The notes: a model not told the origin generated them from the sequence alone. A DNA stretch of 36,399 bases from Paralcaligenes ureilyticus (GCF_004346225.1 NZ_SMAJ01000025.1:1-36399), one strand, 5' to 3'; numbered from the stretch's first letter, positions 8,438-17,307 are shown. A program made the numbers and translations.

Positions 8438-8473
8438 GTTGCTATAAGCAATTATATATGTGCTTTTAGCAAC
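8438..8473. promoter_or_regulatory. inverted-repeat operator candidate for the MarR-GNAT regulator
   Basis: GTTGCTATAAGC (8438-8449) and GCTTTTAGCAAC (8462-8473) are inverted copies matching at 11 of 12 positions, with a 12-base AT-rich spacer. The left half also contains TTGC-TATAA-GCAA, a smaller palindrome. The site sits just before the regulator start (8420) in an AT-rich segment that stands out from the GC-rich surroundings, so it probably covers the promoter. MarR proteins bind palindromes of this kind; binding here is inference. Confidence 0.65.
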
Positions 8474-8522
8474 TATAGCATTAGTTAATATTTATAGATA
8501 CCGTCTGTCGGCCACTGATTCT

Positions 8523-8632
8523 GGCACCCACAAGGGGTGCCGCTACATGAGCCGCCGGTACGTTTCCGTAGCGGCACCCGTTGTGGGTGCCATCTCCCGT
8601 TAGAGTTTGTAGCGGCACCCCTTGTGGGTGCC
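8523..8632. repeat. three intergenic hairpin repeats (REP-like)
   Basis: Three copies of a 19-base hairpin (stem GGCACCC, loop CTTGT, stem GGGTGCC) with flanking TGTAGC and ATC: a minus-oriented copy at 8523-8541, a plus copy at 8573-8591 (loop GTTGT) and a plus copy at 8614-8632. All seven stem pairs are intact in each. They fill the space between the divergent regulator and dehydrogenase genes, the last one ending 29 bases before the dehydrogenase start. Confidence 0.85.
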
Positions 8633-8661
8633 ATCTTTCGCCCTAAATTAAGGTCCACGTC

Positions 8662-9603
8662 ATGCCGCAAAAAATTCCCGTTCTGGTGATCGTTTCCATG
8701 CAGGAGGCGTATCGGCGCCCGATCGCCGCGGCCTACGATATGGTGTATGCGCCAGACAAGGCGGCTCGTGACGCCGCGATTGCCACGGACGGGTCGCGTT
8801 TTCGCGGCGTTTTAACCATAGGCACTGTTGGTCTGACGAAAGCGGAAATCGAGGCCATGCCCGCCTTGGAAATAATTTGCTCCCTGGGTGTAGGCGTCGA
8901 AAAAATCGATGTTGCGGCGGCGCGGGCGCGTGGAATCATCGTGGCCAATGGCGCGGGCACCAATGATGCAAGCGTGGCCGATCACGCGTTCGGCTTGTTG
9001 ATTGCGGCTGTTCGGGGCATTGTCACGCTTGATCAGATGGTTCGCAACGGCGGCTATCGCGACGCATTGCCGGACCATCGGCCCACGGTGTCGGGCAAGC
9101 GCATCGGTATCGTGGGCATGGGCATGATAGGACGGCAAATTGCCAGAAGGGCGTCCGGGTTCGACATGGAAATTGGCTACTGCAGCCGCAGTCGGCGCAG
9201 CGACGTCGGCTATGCCTACTTTGAAGATGTGCGGGAGCTGGCCGGCTGGTGTGATTTCCTGGTGATGGCTATTCCCGGCGGGCCGGCCACCCATCATCTT
9301 GTCAACGCCGCCGTGCTCGAAGCTCTTGGCCCGAAAGGTGTGCTGGTTAACGTTGCGCGCGGCAGCGTTGTCGATACAGAAGCGTTGGCGGCGAGCTTGC
9401 GCTCTGGCGGCATTGCCGGGGCGGGCCTGGATGTCTATGAAAGCGAACCGCTGCGGCCGGAGTCGCTCATCGATCTGCCCAACGTTGTGCTGACTCCCCA
9501 CGTGGCGGGCCGCTCGCCCGAGGCCATGCAGGCATCACTCGATCGGTTCCTGGCCAATATCGACGGTCATTTTTCCAGGCGTGGAGTGATTTCGCCGGTG
9601 TGA
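8662..9603 (+). CDS. D-isomer-specific 2-hydroxyacid dehydrogenase
   Basis: A 313-residue NAD(P)-dependent dehydrogenase, probably acting as a glyoxylate/hydroxypyruvate or other 2-ketoacid reductase. The Rossmann motif GIVGMGMIG is near residue 150. The catalytic trio appears as Arg in NVARGSVVD, Glu in DVYESEP and His in TPHVAGRSPEA. Length is normal for the GhrB/hydroxypyruvate reductase branch. AAGG about eight bases before the ATG serves as ribosome binding site, and a repeat hairpin occupies the leader. It lies upstream of the ABC importer operon with a gap of about 160 bases, so co-transcription is uncertain. Confidence 0.87.
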   Translation: MPQKIPVLVIVSMQEAYRRPIAAAYDMVYAPDKAARDAAIATDGSRFRGVLTIGTVGLTKAEIEAMPALEIICSLGVGVEKIDVAAARARGIIVANGAGTNDASVADHAFGLLIAAVRGIVTLDQMVRNGGYRDALPDHRPTVSGKRIGIVGMGMIGRQIARRASGFDMEIGYCSRSRRSDVGYAYFEDVRELAGWCDFLVMAIPGGPATHHLVNAAVLEALGPKGVLVNVARGSVVDTEALAASLRSGGIAGAGLDVYESEPLRPESLIDLPNVVLTPHVAGRSPEAMQASLDRFLANIDGHFSRRGVISPV

Positions 9604-9762
9604 TTGCGCGGTGGTTTGGCGCTGGTTGTGGCGTATGTGGACGAGCCCAGCAATTTATTGGCCTGATTCGAAGGCAATTGAGTAAAATCAGCCGGAGTCA
9701 GTCCCCGGCGGTGCGTGATGGCGTCGCTTGTGCAAATCAAGATATCACTAAAAAAACGAGAC

Positions 9763-11295
9763 ATGAGCAGCCGCCTGGAGCTAAAAAACATTACGAAGGC
9801 CTATCCGGCCGTTGTGGCCAACGATGCGGTTGGCCTGACGGTGATGCCGGGCGAGATTCACGCTGTCCTGGGAGAGAACGGCGCCGGAAAATCAACGCTG
9901 ATGAAAATCATCTATGGGGTGGTTGAAGCGGATTCGGGCCAGGTGTATTGGAATGGCCAGGAAATAAAAGTCGGGAGTCCGTTGGCGGCGCGCCAGTTGG
10001 GCATCGCCATGGTGTTTCAGCATTTCTCGTTGTTTGACACTCTGACGGTCACGGAAAATATCGCTTTAGGGTTGCCTGCGGATACAAAGCTCGACGCCTT
10101 GGCGCGGCGCATTGCCGATACGGCGACCCAGTACGGGCTCGATCTGGAGCCGCAGCGTCATGTGCATACCTTGTCGGTGGGCGAGTGCCAGCGTGTGGAA
10201 ATTGTGCGAGCGCTATTGGCCAAGCCACAACTGCTCATCCTGGACGAGCCCACTTCGGTGCTGACCCCGCAGGCGGTGGAAAAACTGTTTGAGACCTTGC
10301 GCCGTCTGGCGGCCGAGGGTTGCAGCATTTTATATATCAGTCATAAGCTCGATGAAATAAGGGCGCTTTGCCACAGCTGTACTGTGATGCGCGGCGGCAA
10401 GGTTACAGGTGTGTGCGACCCCAGGCAGGAAACCGAAGCCAGCCTTTCGCGTCTGATGATAGGTGCCGAGCCGCCCGCGGTTGAACGTCATCGGCAGCCG
10501 GCCGGGGCTACGCGCCTGTCGGTGCAAAAACTCTCTCTGAAAAAAAGTCATCCGTTCGCCATCGAATTGCACGATATCGAGTTCGACCTGCGTGCAGGTG
10601 AAATAGTGGGTCTTGCCGGTGTTTCGGGCAACGGTCAGCAGGAGCTGCTGGCGGCTCTGTCGGGCGAGGACACCCGTGCCGCCCCCGACTCGATCCTGCT
10701 CGACGGGGTGTCTGCGGGCCGGCGCAACGCGGCGTGGCGTCGCTTGCATGGCCTGGGCTTTGTGCCCGAAGAGCGGTTGGGTCGGGGCGCCGTGCCTGAG
10801 TTGAGTCTGGCTCAAAACCTGTTGCTGTCGCATCAGACCCGTGCAACGGTCAGGCATGGGATGGTTCGCTACGGCGTGCTCGACCGTTTGGCGGCAAGCA
10901 TTATCGAGCGTTTCAGGGTGAAGGCCGGCGGGCCGCAGGCCATGGCGGGCAGCCTTTCGGGAGGCAATTTGCAGAAGTACATCATCGGGCGGGAAATCGT
11001 GCGTGCGCCCAAGGTGCTGTTGGTGGCGCAGCCTACTTGGGGTGTCGATGTAGGCGCCGCCGCGCAAATACGCGCCGAACTGTTGGCGTTGCGCGATGCG
11101 GGTTGTGCCTTATTGGTCATTTCAGAAGAGCTGGATGAATTATTTGAGATATCCGACCGATTGATCGTTATGGCAAAAGGAAAAATATCGCCGTCGATCG
11201 ACGCGTCCGAGGCCAGTATGGATTTGATCGGCCGCTGGATGAGCGGGTTGTGGCTGGGCGCTGCCCCCGGTGTTCAGGGAGCGGTCCATGCTTAA
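9763..11295 (+). CDS. ABC importer ATPase, duplicated domains (nucleoside/BMP type)
   Basis: About 510 residues with two ABC domains in tandem, as in sugar and nucleoside importers (RbsA, YufO/NupO). The first domain has a canonical Walker A (GENGAGKST) and Walker B (LLILDEPTSVLT); the second has a degenerate Walker A (GVSGNGQQE) and signature LSGGNLQK, the normal pattern in this class. The start at 9763 (MSSRLELKNITKAYPA) is preferred to GTG/ATG codons at 9715-9718, since the extra 16 residues lack family similarity and have no ribosome binding site. Two permease genes and a BMP binding protein gene follow, giving a complete importer for purine nucleosides or related compounds. Confidence 0.88.
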   Translation: MSSRLELKNITKAYPAVVANDAVGLTVMPGEIHAVLGENGAGKSTLMKIIYGVVEADSGQVYWNGQEIKVGSPLAARQLGIAMVFQHFSLFDTLTVTENIALGLPADTKLDALARRIADTATQYGLDLEPQRHVHTLSVGECQRVEIVRALLAKPQLLILDEPTSVLTPQAVEKLFETLRRLAAEGCSILYISHKLDEIRALCHSCTVMRGGKVTGVCDPRQETEASLSRLMIGAEPPAVERHRQPAGATRLSVQKLSLKKSHPFAIELHDIEFDLRAGEIVGLAGVSGNGQQELLAALSGEDTRAAPDSILLDGVSAGRRNAAWRRLHGLGFVPEERLGRGAVPELSLAQNLLLSHQTRATVRHGMVRYGVLDRLAASIIERFRVKAGGPQAMAGSLSGGNLQKYIIGREIVRAPKVLLVAQPTWGVDVGAAAQIRAELLALRDAGCALLVISEELDELFEISDRLIVMAKGKISPSIDASEASMDLIGRWMSGLWLGAAPGVQGAVHA

Positions 11296-12349
11296 GCTCG
11301 AACCGCGCGCCAAACCCTCGACGTGGATGTCATGGCTGTCTCCCGTCATGGCGGTCGCCTTGACGATGTTGTGCGGCGTGGTGTTGTTCGCCTCGGTGGG
11401 GCGCGATCCCCTGGCCAGCCTGGCGGTGTTTTTCCTGGACCCCATCAAGGATGTGCACGGCTGGTCCGAGGTCGGTGTCAAGGTTGCGCCGTTATTGATG
11501 ATTTCAGTGGGCCTGGCGATCAGCTTTCGGGCCAATGTCTTCAATATCGGGGCCGAAGGGCAGTTTGTGTTGGGTGCGATTGCGGCGGGCGCCGTCATTT
11601 TGCATTTCGACGACGATACGAACGGTGGCGCGGGATTCATTGCGCTGGCCCTGATCGCCGGTATGGCCGGCGGCGGGCTATGGGCTGCGATTGTGGCGTG
11701 GTTGCGCGACCGCTATAACGCCAACGAGATTCTGGTGTCGCTCATGCTGGTCTATGTGGCCGAGCTGTTGCTCAGTTATTTGGTGCATGGGGTGCTGATG
11801 GATCCCGATGGTTTCAGCTTTCCGCAGTCCAAGTTGTTCTCCAGCGGCTTTCTGTTGCCGATTATCCTCCCCGGCACACGTTTGCATTTGGGATTGGTGC
11901 TGGCCCTTCTGGCGGCCCTCCTGGCCTGGGTGTACCTGGCGAAGAGCTTTTCAGGATTCAAATTGCAGGTGGGCGGCATGGCTCCGCGAGCGGCCTTGTA
12001 TGCCGGTTTTTCGTCGCGCCGGTCTTTGTGGATTTCCATGACTGTTTCGGGTGCTTTGGCGGGTTTGGCCGGGGCATGCGAAGTGATGGGGCCTATAGGC
12101 CAGTTGACGCCGTCGGTCTCTCCGGGCTACGGGTTTGCCGCCATCATTGTGGCGTTTGTCGGGCGGCTGCATCCGATAGGCGTGATCTTCGCCAGCTTTA
12201 TCATGGCGCTGTTTTATATAGGCGGCGAATTGGCGCAATCGCGCCTGGGGATGCCGAGCGCCATTACCGGCGTATTCCAGGGCATATTGCTGTTTTCCTT
12301 GCTGGCCTGCGACGTGCTGATCCACAACAAACTAAGCTGGAGAAAATGA
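11288..12349 (+). CDS. ABC importer permease 1 (BPD_transp_2, YufP/NupP-like)
   Basis: About 353 residues, an inner-membrane permease of the branched-chain/sugar/nucleoside class with roughly nine or ten hydrophobic segments. The stretch SFRANVFNIGAEGQFVLGAI (residues about 79-98) is the typical N-terminal signature of nucleoside-type permeases. The ATG at 11288 lies seven bases after GGGAG and overlaps the last eight bases of the ATPase gene, so translation is coupled. It pairs with the second permease as a heterodimer in the importer. Confidence 0.87.
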   Translation: MLKLEPRAKPSTWMSWLSPVMAVALTMLCGVVLFASVGRDPLASLAVFFLDPIKDVHGWSEVGVKVAPLLMISVGLAISFRANVFNIGAEGQFVLGAIAAGAVILHFDDDTNGGAGFIALALIAGMAGGGLWAAIVAWLRDRYNANEILVSLMLVYVAELLLSYLVHGVLMDPDGFSFPQSKLFSSGFLLPIILPGTRLHLGLVLALLAALLAWVYLAKSFSGFKLQVGGMAPRAALYAGFSSRRSLWISMTVSGALAGLAGACEVMGPIGQLTPSVSPGYGFAAIIVAFVGRLHPIGVIFASFIMALFYIGGELAQSRLGMPSAITGVFQGILLFSLLACDVLIHNKLSWRK

Positions 12350-13266
12350 TGGATGCTCTGGCGCCGCTGATTGCGGCTTCGATCAATGCGGGCACCCCTC
12401 TGATGCTGGCGGCCCTGGGTTTGCTGATCAATGAAAAGTCCGGAGTCATCAATCTGGGGGCCGAAGGCATGATGCTGGTCGCGGCCGTGGTGGGCTTTGC
12501 GGTTGCCGTTCATAGCGGCAGCGTGTTTTTGGGGTTTGCGGCCGGCGCTTTCGCCGGGATGCTGCTGGCCGGCTTCTTTGCGTGGCTTACCGTGTGGCTG
12601 GGCGCCAATCAGGTGGCTTGCGGCCTGGCCTTGTCGCTGTTTGGCGGCGGAGCGTCGGCCTATATAGGCATTGCGTATGTAGGTGTCAGCCTGCATGCGG
12701 GTAAATTCGGGATCCCGTGGCTGGAGAACATCCCGTTTTTTGGGCCGGCTTTGTTTCGCCAGCACCCGATGGTGTATGTGTCGGTGCTGCTGTGTGGCGC
12801 GATTATCTGGTTTTTGCGCCGCACCCGTGCAGGCCTTGTTTTGCGTTCGGTGGGTGAATCGCCGTCATCCGCGCATGCCTTGGGGTTGAATGTGCGCCGC
12901 ATTCGCCTGGCTGCTCTGGTGTTTGGCGGGGGCTGCTGCGGCTTGGCGGGGGCCTTCATGTCGTTGGTATATACGCCCATGTGGGTTGAAGGCATGGTGG
13001 CCGGGCGTGGCTGGATTGCACTGGCCCTGACCACGTTTGCCACCTGGCGTCCGGCGCGGGTCATGCTGGGGGCTTATTTATTTGGTGGAATAACGATTCT
13101 TGCCTATTATATGCAGGCAATGGGTGTGCCGATCGCCTCCCAGCTGTTGTCCATGTTGCCTTATCTTTCGACGGTCCTGGTTCTGGTGGTGATATCGCGA
13201 AATTCCGGCTGGATAAGGCTGAATATGCCGGCTTCGCTGGGCAAGAATTTCAGTCCGGGCTCGTAG
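12346..13266 (+). CDS. ABC importer permease 2 (BPD_transp_2, YufQ/NupQ-like)
   Basis: 306 residues from the ATG at 12346, which overlaps the TGA of permease 1 (ATGA). A second in-frame ATG at 12349 has better spacing to GGAG (12339-12342) and may be the true start. The stretch LINEKSGVINLGAEGMMLVA is the equivalent of the permease-1 signature, and about eight to ten hydrophobic segments follow. An open frame extends far upstream through permease 1, but that part is a shadow. It forms the membrane channel together with permease 1. Confidence 0.87.
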   Translation: MMDALAPLIAASINAGTPLMLAALGLLINEKSGVINLGAEGMMLVAAVVGFAVAVHSGSVFLGFAAGAFAGMLLAGFFAWLTVWLGANQVACGLALSLFGGGASAYIGIAYVGVSLHAGKFGIPWLENIPFFGPALFRQHPMVYVSVLLCGAIIWFLRRTRAGLVLRSVGESPSSAHALGLNVRRIRLAALVFGGGCCGLAGAFMSLVYTPMWVEGMVAGRGWIALALTTFATWRPARVMLGAYLFGGITILAYYMQAMGVPIASQLLSMLPYLSTVLVLVVISRNSGWIRLNMPASLGKNFSPGS

Positions 13267-13316
13267 AGCATCAATTTGTAGACGTAAACTTTCAATTCAA
13301 ACACCAAGGGGAAATC

Positions 13317-14411
13317 ATGTTCAAGAATCATATGCGCCGCTTTTTGTGCGCGGCGGCTCTGGCGCCCGCCATGGCGCTTTGTGCGTCGGCGGCCGGTGCT
13401 GCGGCATCCGAGCCGCTCAAAATCGGCTTTGTCTATGTCAGCCCGGTTGGAGAGGCGGGCTGGTCGTGGCAGCAGGATCTGGGGCGCAAGGAGCTGGAAA
13501 AGAATCTGGGCGACAAGGTAAAGACTCAGTATGTCGAATCGGTGCCTGAAGGGGCGGACGCTGAGCGCGTTATTCGCGATATGGCGCAGCAGGGCGACAA
13601 GCTTATTTTCACGACGTCGTTCGGTTATATGAACCCCACCCTGAAGGTCGCCAAGCAATTCCCCAATGTTAAATTTGTACATTCAACCGGCTATAAAACA
13701 GCGCCCAATGTCGCCACGACCAATGCGCGTTTCTATGAAGCCCGTTATCTGGCGGGCATCCTGGCCGGGAAAATCACCAAGACCAATGTGGCGGGCTATG
13801 TTGCCGCGTTCCCAATACCCGAAGTGCTGCAAGGCATTAACGCCTTCACGCGCGGCATGCGCAGCGTCAATCCCAAGGCCGAAGTACGGGTCATCATGGT
13901 TAACAGCTGGTTCGACCCGGGTAAAGAACGTGATGCCGCGTTGGCGCTGATCGGCCAGGGCGCCGATGTGCTCACGCATCACACCGACTCTACCGCCGTG
14001 GTGCAATTGGCCGAAGAAAAAGGCAAATATGCCGTGGCCTACCATTCGAATATGATCAAATTCGGCCCACATGCGCAAATTGCTGCGGTGACGCACCACT
14101 GGGGCAAGTATTTCACCAAAGAGGCGCAAGACGTCATCAATGGCACATGGAAGTCCGACAGCACCTGGGGCGGCATCAAGCAAGGTATGGTCGCGCTGGA
14201 AGGCTACGGCCCGGCGGTGACCGACGATATGAAGAAATTCGTACTGGCCAAGCAGGCCGAAATCGTCGCAGGCACGCTTACGCCGTTTGACGCGCCCATT
14301 ACCGACAACACCGGCAAGGTCCGTCTGGCGTCCGGTTCGCTTAACGACGATGGCTTGAACAAAATGAATTATTACGTTCAGGGCGTGGTGGGCCAATTGC
14401 CCAAAAAATGA
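13317..14411 (+). CDS. BMP-family periplasmic substrate-binding protein
   Basis: A 364-residue secreted protein with a signal peptide (basic start MFKNHMRRF, hydrophobic core, cleavage probably near ASAAGAAASEP). No proper lipobox is seen, so it should be a soluble periplasmic protein. The mature part starts with LKIGFVYVSPVGEAGWSWQQ and contains FTTSFGYMNPTLKVAKQFPN and GADVLTHHTDSTAVVQ, typical of the BMP/PnrA-like (Med) family that binds nucleosides. It follows permease 2 by 50 bases and completes the importer. AGGGG lies upstream of the ATG. A role in purine uptake is inferred from family and context. Confidence 0.88.
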   Translation: MFKNHMRRFLCAAALAPAMALCASAAGAAASEPLKIGFVYVSPVGEAGWSWQQDLGRKELEKNLGDKVKTQYVESVPEGADAERVIRDMAQQGDKLIFTTSFGYMNPTLKVAKQFPNVKFVHSTGYKTAPNVATTNARFYEARYLAGILAGKITKTNVAGYVAAFPIPEVLQGINAFTRGMRSVNPKAEVRVIMVNSWFDPGKERDAALALIGQGADVLTHHTDSTAVVQLAEEKGKYAVAYHSNMIKFGPHAQIAAVTHHWGKYFTKEAQDVINGTWKSDSTWGGIKQGMVALEGYGPAVTDDMKKFVLAKQAEIVAGTLTPFDAPITDNTGKVRLASGSLNDDGLNKMNYYVQGVVGQLPKK

Positions 14412-14474
14412 TCGGCCCGCGCTCGCCGTCTTGATGGCCGGGATGGCGTTACGCCGAGGTTCTGTGCGTGGGAT

Positions 14475-14612
14475 GGCACCCACAAGGGGTGCCGCTACGA
14501 AAGCGTACCCGCTGCTAATGTAGCGGCAGCCCTTGTGGCTGCCACCCCGCGCCATATACAGATTTGCTCATGTAGCGGCACCCCTCATGTAGCGGCACCC
14601 CTAGTGGCTGCC
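14475..14612. repeat. cluster of intergenic hairpin repeats with a stem variant
   Basis: Copies: 14475-14493 (minus-oriented, canonical); 14525-14543 (stem GGCAGCC, loop CTTGT, stem GGCTGCC, so both sides have changed and still pair); a truncated head TGTAGCGGCACCCCT at 14571-14585; and 14594-14612 (GGCACCC, loop CTAGT, GGCTGCC, a hybrid whose stem is partly broken). The cluster lies between the convergent ends of the BMP gene and the alpha/beta hydrolase gene, where it could also act in transcript ending. Confidence 0.85.
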
Positions 14613-14621
14613 ATCGCTGCA

Positions 14622-15437
14622 TTACCCGCGCTCCCCAAAAAAACGCATCAACCGCTCGTTGAATGCTTTGGGATTGGCCAGATTCATGCCGTGCGAGGCG
14701 AGCGGAATGGTCGTTCGTTCAACATCAGCGAAAATGGATTCAAGGATATCCAGGCGTTGACCATACCTGGCCGGGCTATTGGCACCGCCCAGCAAAAGGA
14801 CGGGGCAATTCAATCGTTCGGCGCGGGTCAGATCGAACTCGAGTGCAGCTTCGTGTATCTGGGACAGCAAGGTGTAGGCGTTGTCTTTAACCATGGTTTT
14901 GAACCAGCCCACCATTTGATGCCAGGTGCCGGCCCCGTTTACCGCATCCACGAAGTCGCGCATCGCGTCCTCTATGTCGCCGGCCTTGATTTTTTGCACG
15001 ACATCACGCTGAAAAGAGGGTTGCGCCGGCTCACCCTTGATCGGGAACCCCGGGTCGGCCAAAGTCAGGCTACGGGTCAGCTCCGGGGCCGTGCAGGCCG
15101 CTTCCAGCGCGACGTGCGCGCCGCGCGAATGCCCGACGATATGCACGGGCTGGCCCGGGCTTTGCTGTCGCAGGAAGGCGATCAGGTCCTGCGCATGCTG
15201 CGCGATGTTATAGGCTGGGTTGTCGTCGCTAAAGGTTGTTGGCCAGCAGCCGCGCAAACTGGGCGCCAGCACCTGGAACTGTTGGCTCAATGCTGGTATC
15301 TGCCAGCGCCAGTAGCGATAATCGCACAGGGATCCGTGAATAAGCAGTACGCCCTGGCCTTGGCCCGCGGCCGTGTAGGCCAGCGGGTAATCCAGTCCGG
15401 ACGAAATGGTTTGGGGCAATGGGTTGATGGTAGGCAT
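14622..15437 (-). CDS. alpha/beta hydrolase
   Basis: A 271-residue alpha/beta-fold hydrolase without a signal peptide, so cytoplasmic. Features: oxyanion-hole region LLIHGSLCDYRYW near residue 31, nucleophile elbow GHSRGA (Ser near residue 100), and a likely catalytic His in ASHGMNLANP near the C-terminus. It is the last gene of a unit with the FecCD-type permease and ATPase, two bases after the ATPase stop. This position raises the possibility that it acts on the imported compound, for example a siderophore ester, but nothing in the sequence proves the substrate; a general esterase or a haloperoxidase-like enzyme is equally possible. Confidence 0.85.
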   Translation of the reverse strand: MPTINPLPQTISSGLDYPLAYTAAGQGQGVLLIHGSLCDYRYWRWQIPALSQQFQVLAPSLRGCWPTTFSDDNPAYNIAQHAQDLIAFLRQQSPGQPVHIVGHSRGAHVALEAACTAPELTRSLTLADPGFPIKGEPAQPSFQRDVVQKIKAGDIEDAMRDFVDAVNGAGTWHQMVGWFKTMVKDNAYTLLSQIHEAALEFDLTRAERLNCPVLLLGGANSPARYGQRLDILESIFADVERTTIPLASHGMNLANPKAFNERLMRFFGERG

Positions 15438-15439
15438 GG

Positions 15440-16252
15440 TTAGATGTGCAGCAGATCGTCGACCAGCACGTAGGGCAGTCCCTGGCTGCAGGTTTCGACC
15501 CGCGCTCGAATGGAGAAGGCCTGGGCCAGGTTTTCAGGTGTTATCACTTCGCGCGGCGCACCGCTGGCTACGAGTTTGCCCTGTTTCATGATCAAAGCAT
15601 AGTCGGCGTAGCGTAGCGCCATATTCAGATCGTGCAGCACAATCACGGTCAGCAGGCCGCGTTCGCGTGTCAGGGACCGCAATAGCTGCATGACGTGATG
15701 CTGGTAGTTCAGGTCCAGCGAGGCGAGCGGCTCGTCGAGCAGCAGCACGGCGGGTTGGTGGATCAGCGCCTGGGCGAGGCCCACCAATTGCTTTTGCCCG
15801 CCCGAGAGTTCGTCCAGGTAACGTGAGCCCAGCCGCGCGATGTCCAGATCCTTCAAAACGGCTTCAACCCGCTCTGTGGCGCGATCAGGCGGGGAGGCGG
15901 CCTGTGCCGTGCGCTGACGCGCGTGCAGCGCCACCAGCACGGCTTCCACGACGGTTAGATGGACATCGCCGGGCAATGATTGCGGCAGGTAGCGTATATG
16001 GGTAGCGCGCTGCGCGGCCCCCCATGCTCTTAAATCGTCAGCACCCAGTTTGAGCGTTGTGGCCTGAGCAGGTATGAGTCCAGCCACGCTTTTGAGGAGC
16101 GTTGACTTTCCGCTGCCGTTGGCCCCAAGCAGAGCGACAAGCGACCCGCCAGCCAGGTCGGGCACATCAAGCTGCGAGAGTATGGGCTGCGAGCCCAGGG
16201 TGACTGAGATCGCGCGGACTTGCAGCGTGCTGGAAAGTGGTTCTTGAGGCAT
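15440..16252 (-). CDS. ABC transporter ATPase, iron-siderophore/cobalamin (FecE/BtuD) type
   Basis: A 270-residue single ABC domain: Walker A GANGSGKST (residues about 43-51), signature LSGGQKQ, Walker B VLLLDEPLASLD, and switch His in VIVLHDLNMA. The closest families are FecE/FepC/BtuD, which energise uptake of ferric siderophores, haem or cobalamin. It begins two bases after the permease gene and is followed two bases later by the alpha/beta hydrolase gene. No periplasmic binding protein or TonB-dependent receptor gene lies in the window, so the substrate cannot be named. Confidence 0.87.
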   Translation of the reverse strand: MPQEPLSSTLQVRAISVTLGSQPILSQLDVPDLAGGSLVALLGANGSGKSTLLKSVAGLIPAQATTLKLGADDLRAWGAAQRATHIRYLPQSLPGDVHLTVVEAVLVALHARQRTAQAASPPDRATERVEAVLKDLDIARLGSRYLDELSGGQKQLVGLAQALIHQPAVLLLDEPLASLDLNYQHHVMQLLRSLTRERGLLTVIVLHDLNMALRYADYALIMKQGKLVASGAPREVITPENLAQAFSIRARVETCSQGLPYVLVDDLLHI

Positions 16253-16254
16253 GG

Positions 16255-17307
16255 CTATTGCAGAACCTGGCGACGCAGAAGGGCGAGCAGAAAGAAGGGG
16301 ATACCGACCAGGGTAGTGACGATTCCCACCGGCAGTACCCCATCGGCGATGATCAGCTTGGACGCAATTGATGCCGCTATCAAAATGACTCCGCCTGTCA
16401 ATGCACTGGCGGGGAGGTACCAGCGATGGTCTTCGCCCCAGATGCGGCGTGCGATATGCGGCGCGATCAGACCGATAAAACCGATCACACCCACCAGGGC
16501 GACCGCCAGAGCCGCCAGAATGCTGATCCGGATCAGGGCGGCGCGGCGCACCTTGTGCGTATCGACGCCGAAACTGGTGGCGCGTTCGTCGCCGAAACGC
16601 AGGGCGGTAAGCTGCCAGGCTTGTTTAAGCGAAAACAGTGAAACGACGATCAGCGTCAGGCTCATGATGCCGACCCGGGGCCAGTCGGTGCGGGCCAGGC
16701 TCCCCATCATCCAGAAAATCAGATCCTGCAGCGCCGTGGCGCTGGCGGTAAATTGCACCAGGGACAGCAGCGCATTAAAAATAAAAACCAAAGCAATGCC
16801 GAACAGGACGATTCCGGCGGCGCCGATGCGCGCCTTGCGCGCCACCACGTCAAGCAGCCATGCGCAAAGCAGGGCAAAGAGAAACGCGTTGATCATCAGC
16901 ATGTACTGGGCAGGGACCAGGGGCAGGCTGATATGCAGAATCAGAGCCAGCGAGGCCCCCAGCGCGGCGGCCGACGATATCCCCAGCGTAAAAGGGCTGG
17001 CCAGGGGGTTGTTGAGCACGGTTTGCATTTCGGCGCCCGCCAGTCCCAGCGAAGCGCCGACGGCCAACGCCATCAAAGCCTGCGGCAGGCGTATTTGCCA
17101 AACGATGGCGGCCAGTGCAGGGTCGGACGATTCGGGGTGCAACAGCGCTTGCAGTACCGTCATGGCACCCAGACGCGCCGGGCCTATCAGGGCATCCGCG
17201 CACAGCAGGCCCACAATAATGCATGCCAGCAAGGCCAAATGGCCCTTTTTGCGTCGCCAGGCGTATTGGTGGGCCCCGGCAGTCGCATACGCGGGGTCGC
17301 GAGACAT
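16255..17307 (-). CDS. FecCD/BtuC-family permease
   Basis: A 350-residue inner-membrane permease of the FecCD family with about ten hydrophobic segments. Family landmarks are VWQIRLPQALMALAVGASLG, the NPLASPFTLGISSAAALGAS stretch and the C-terminal GFIGLIAPHIARRIWGEDHR, the contact region for the ATPase. A single permease gene implies a homodimer, as for BtuC. Its ATG overlaps the stop of cpoB by one base (TAATG), so it is translationally coupled to the end of the tol-pal operon, an unusual neighbour for an uptake system. Confidence 0.88.
   Translation of the reverse strand: MSRDPAYATAGAHQYAWRRKKGHLALLACIIVGLLCADALIGPARLGAMTVLQALLHPESSDPALAAIVWQIRLPQALMALAVGASLGLAGAEMQTVLNNPLASPFTLGISSAAALGASLALILHISLPLVPAQYMLMINAFLFALLCAWLLDVVARKARIGAAGIVLFGIALVFIFNALLSLVQFTASATALQDLIFWMMGSLARTDWPRVGIMSLTLIVVSLFSLKQAWQLTALRFGDERATSFGVDTHKVRRAALIRISILAALAVALVGVIGFIGLIAPHIARRIWGEDHRWYLPASALTGGVILIAASIASKLIIADGVLPVGIVTTLVGIPFFLLALLRRQVLQ

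Noticed and set aside
8523-8632. CRISPR array from the repeated GGCACCC units
   Set aside because: Copies are inverted relative to each other, spacing is irregular, there are only three, and no cas genes are present.
9658-9688. Promoter for the ABC importer (TTGGCC ... TAAAAT)
   Set aside because: The spacer is 19 bases and the -35 match is poor; not strong enough to list.
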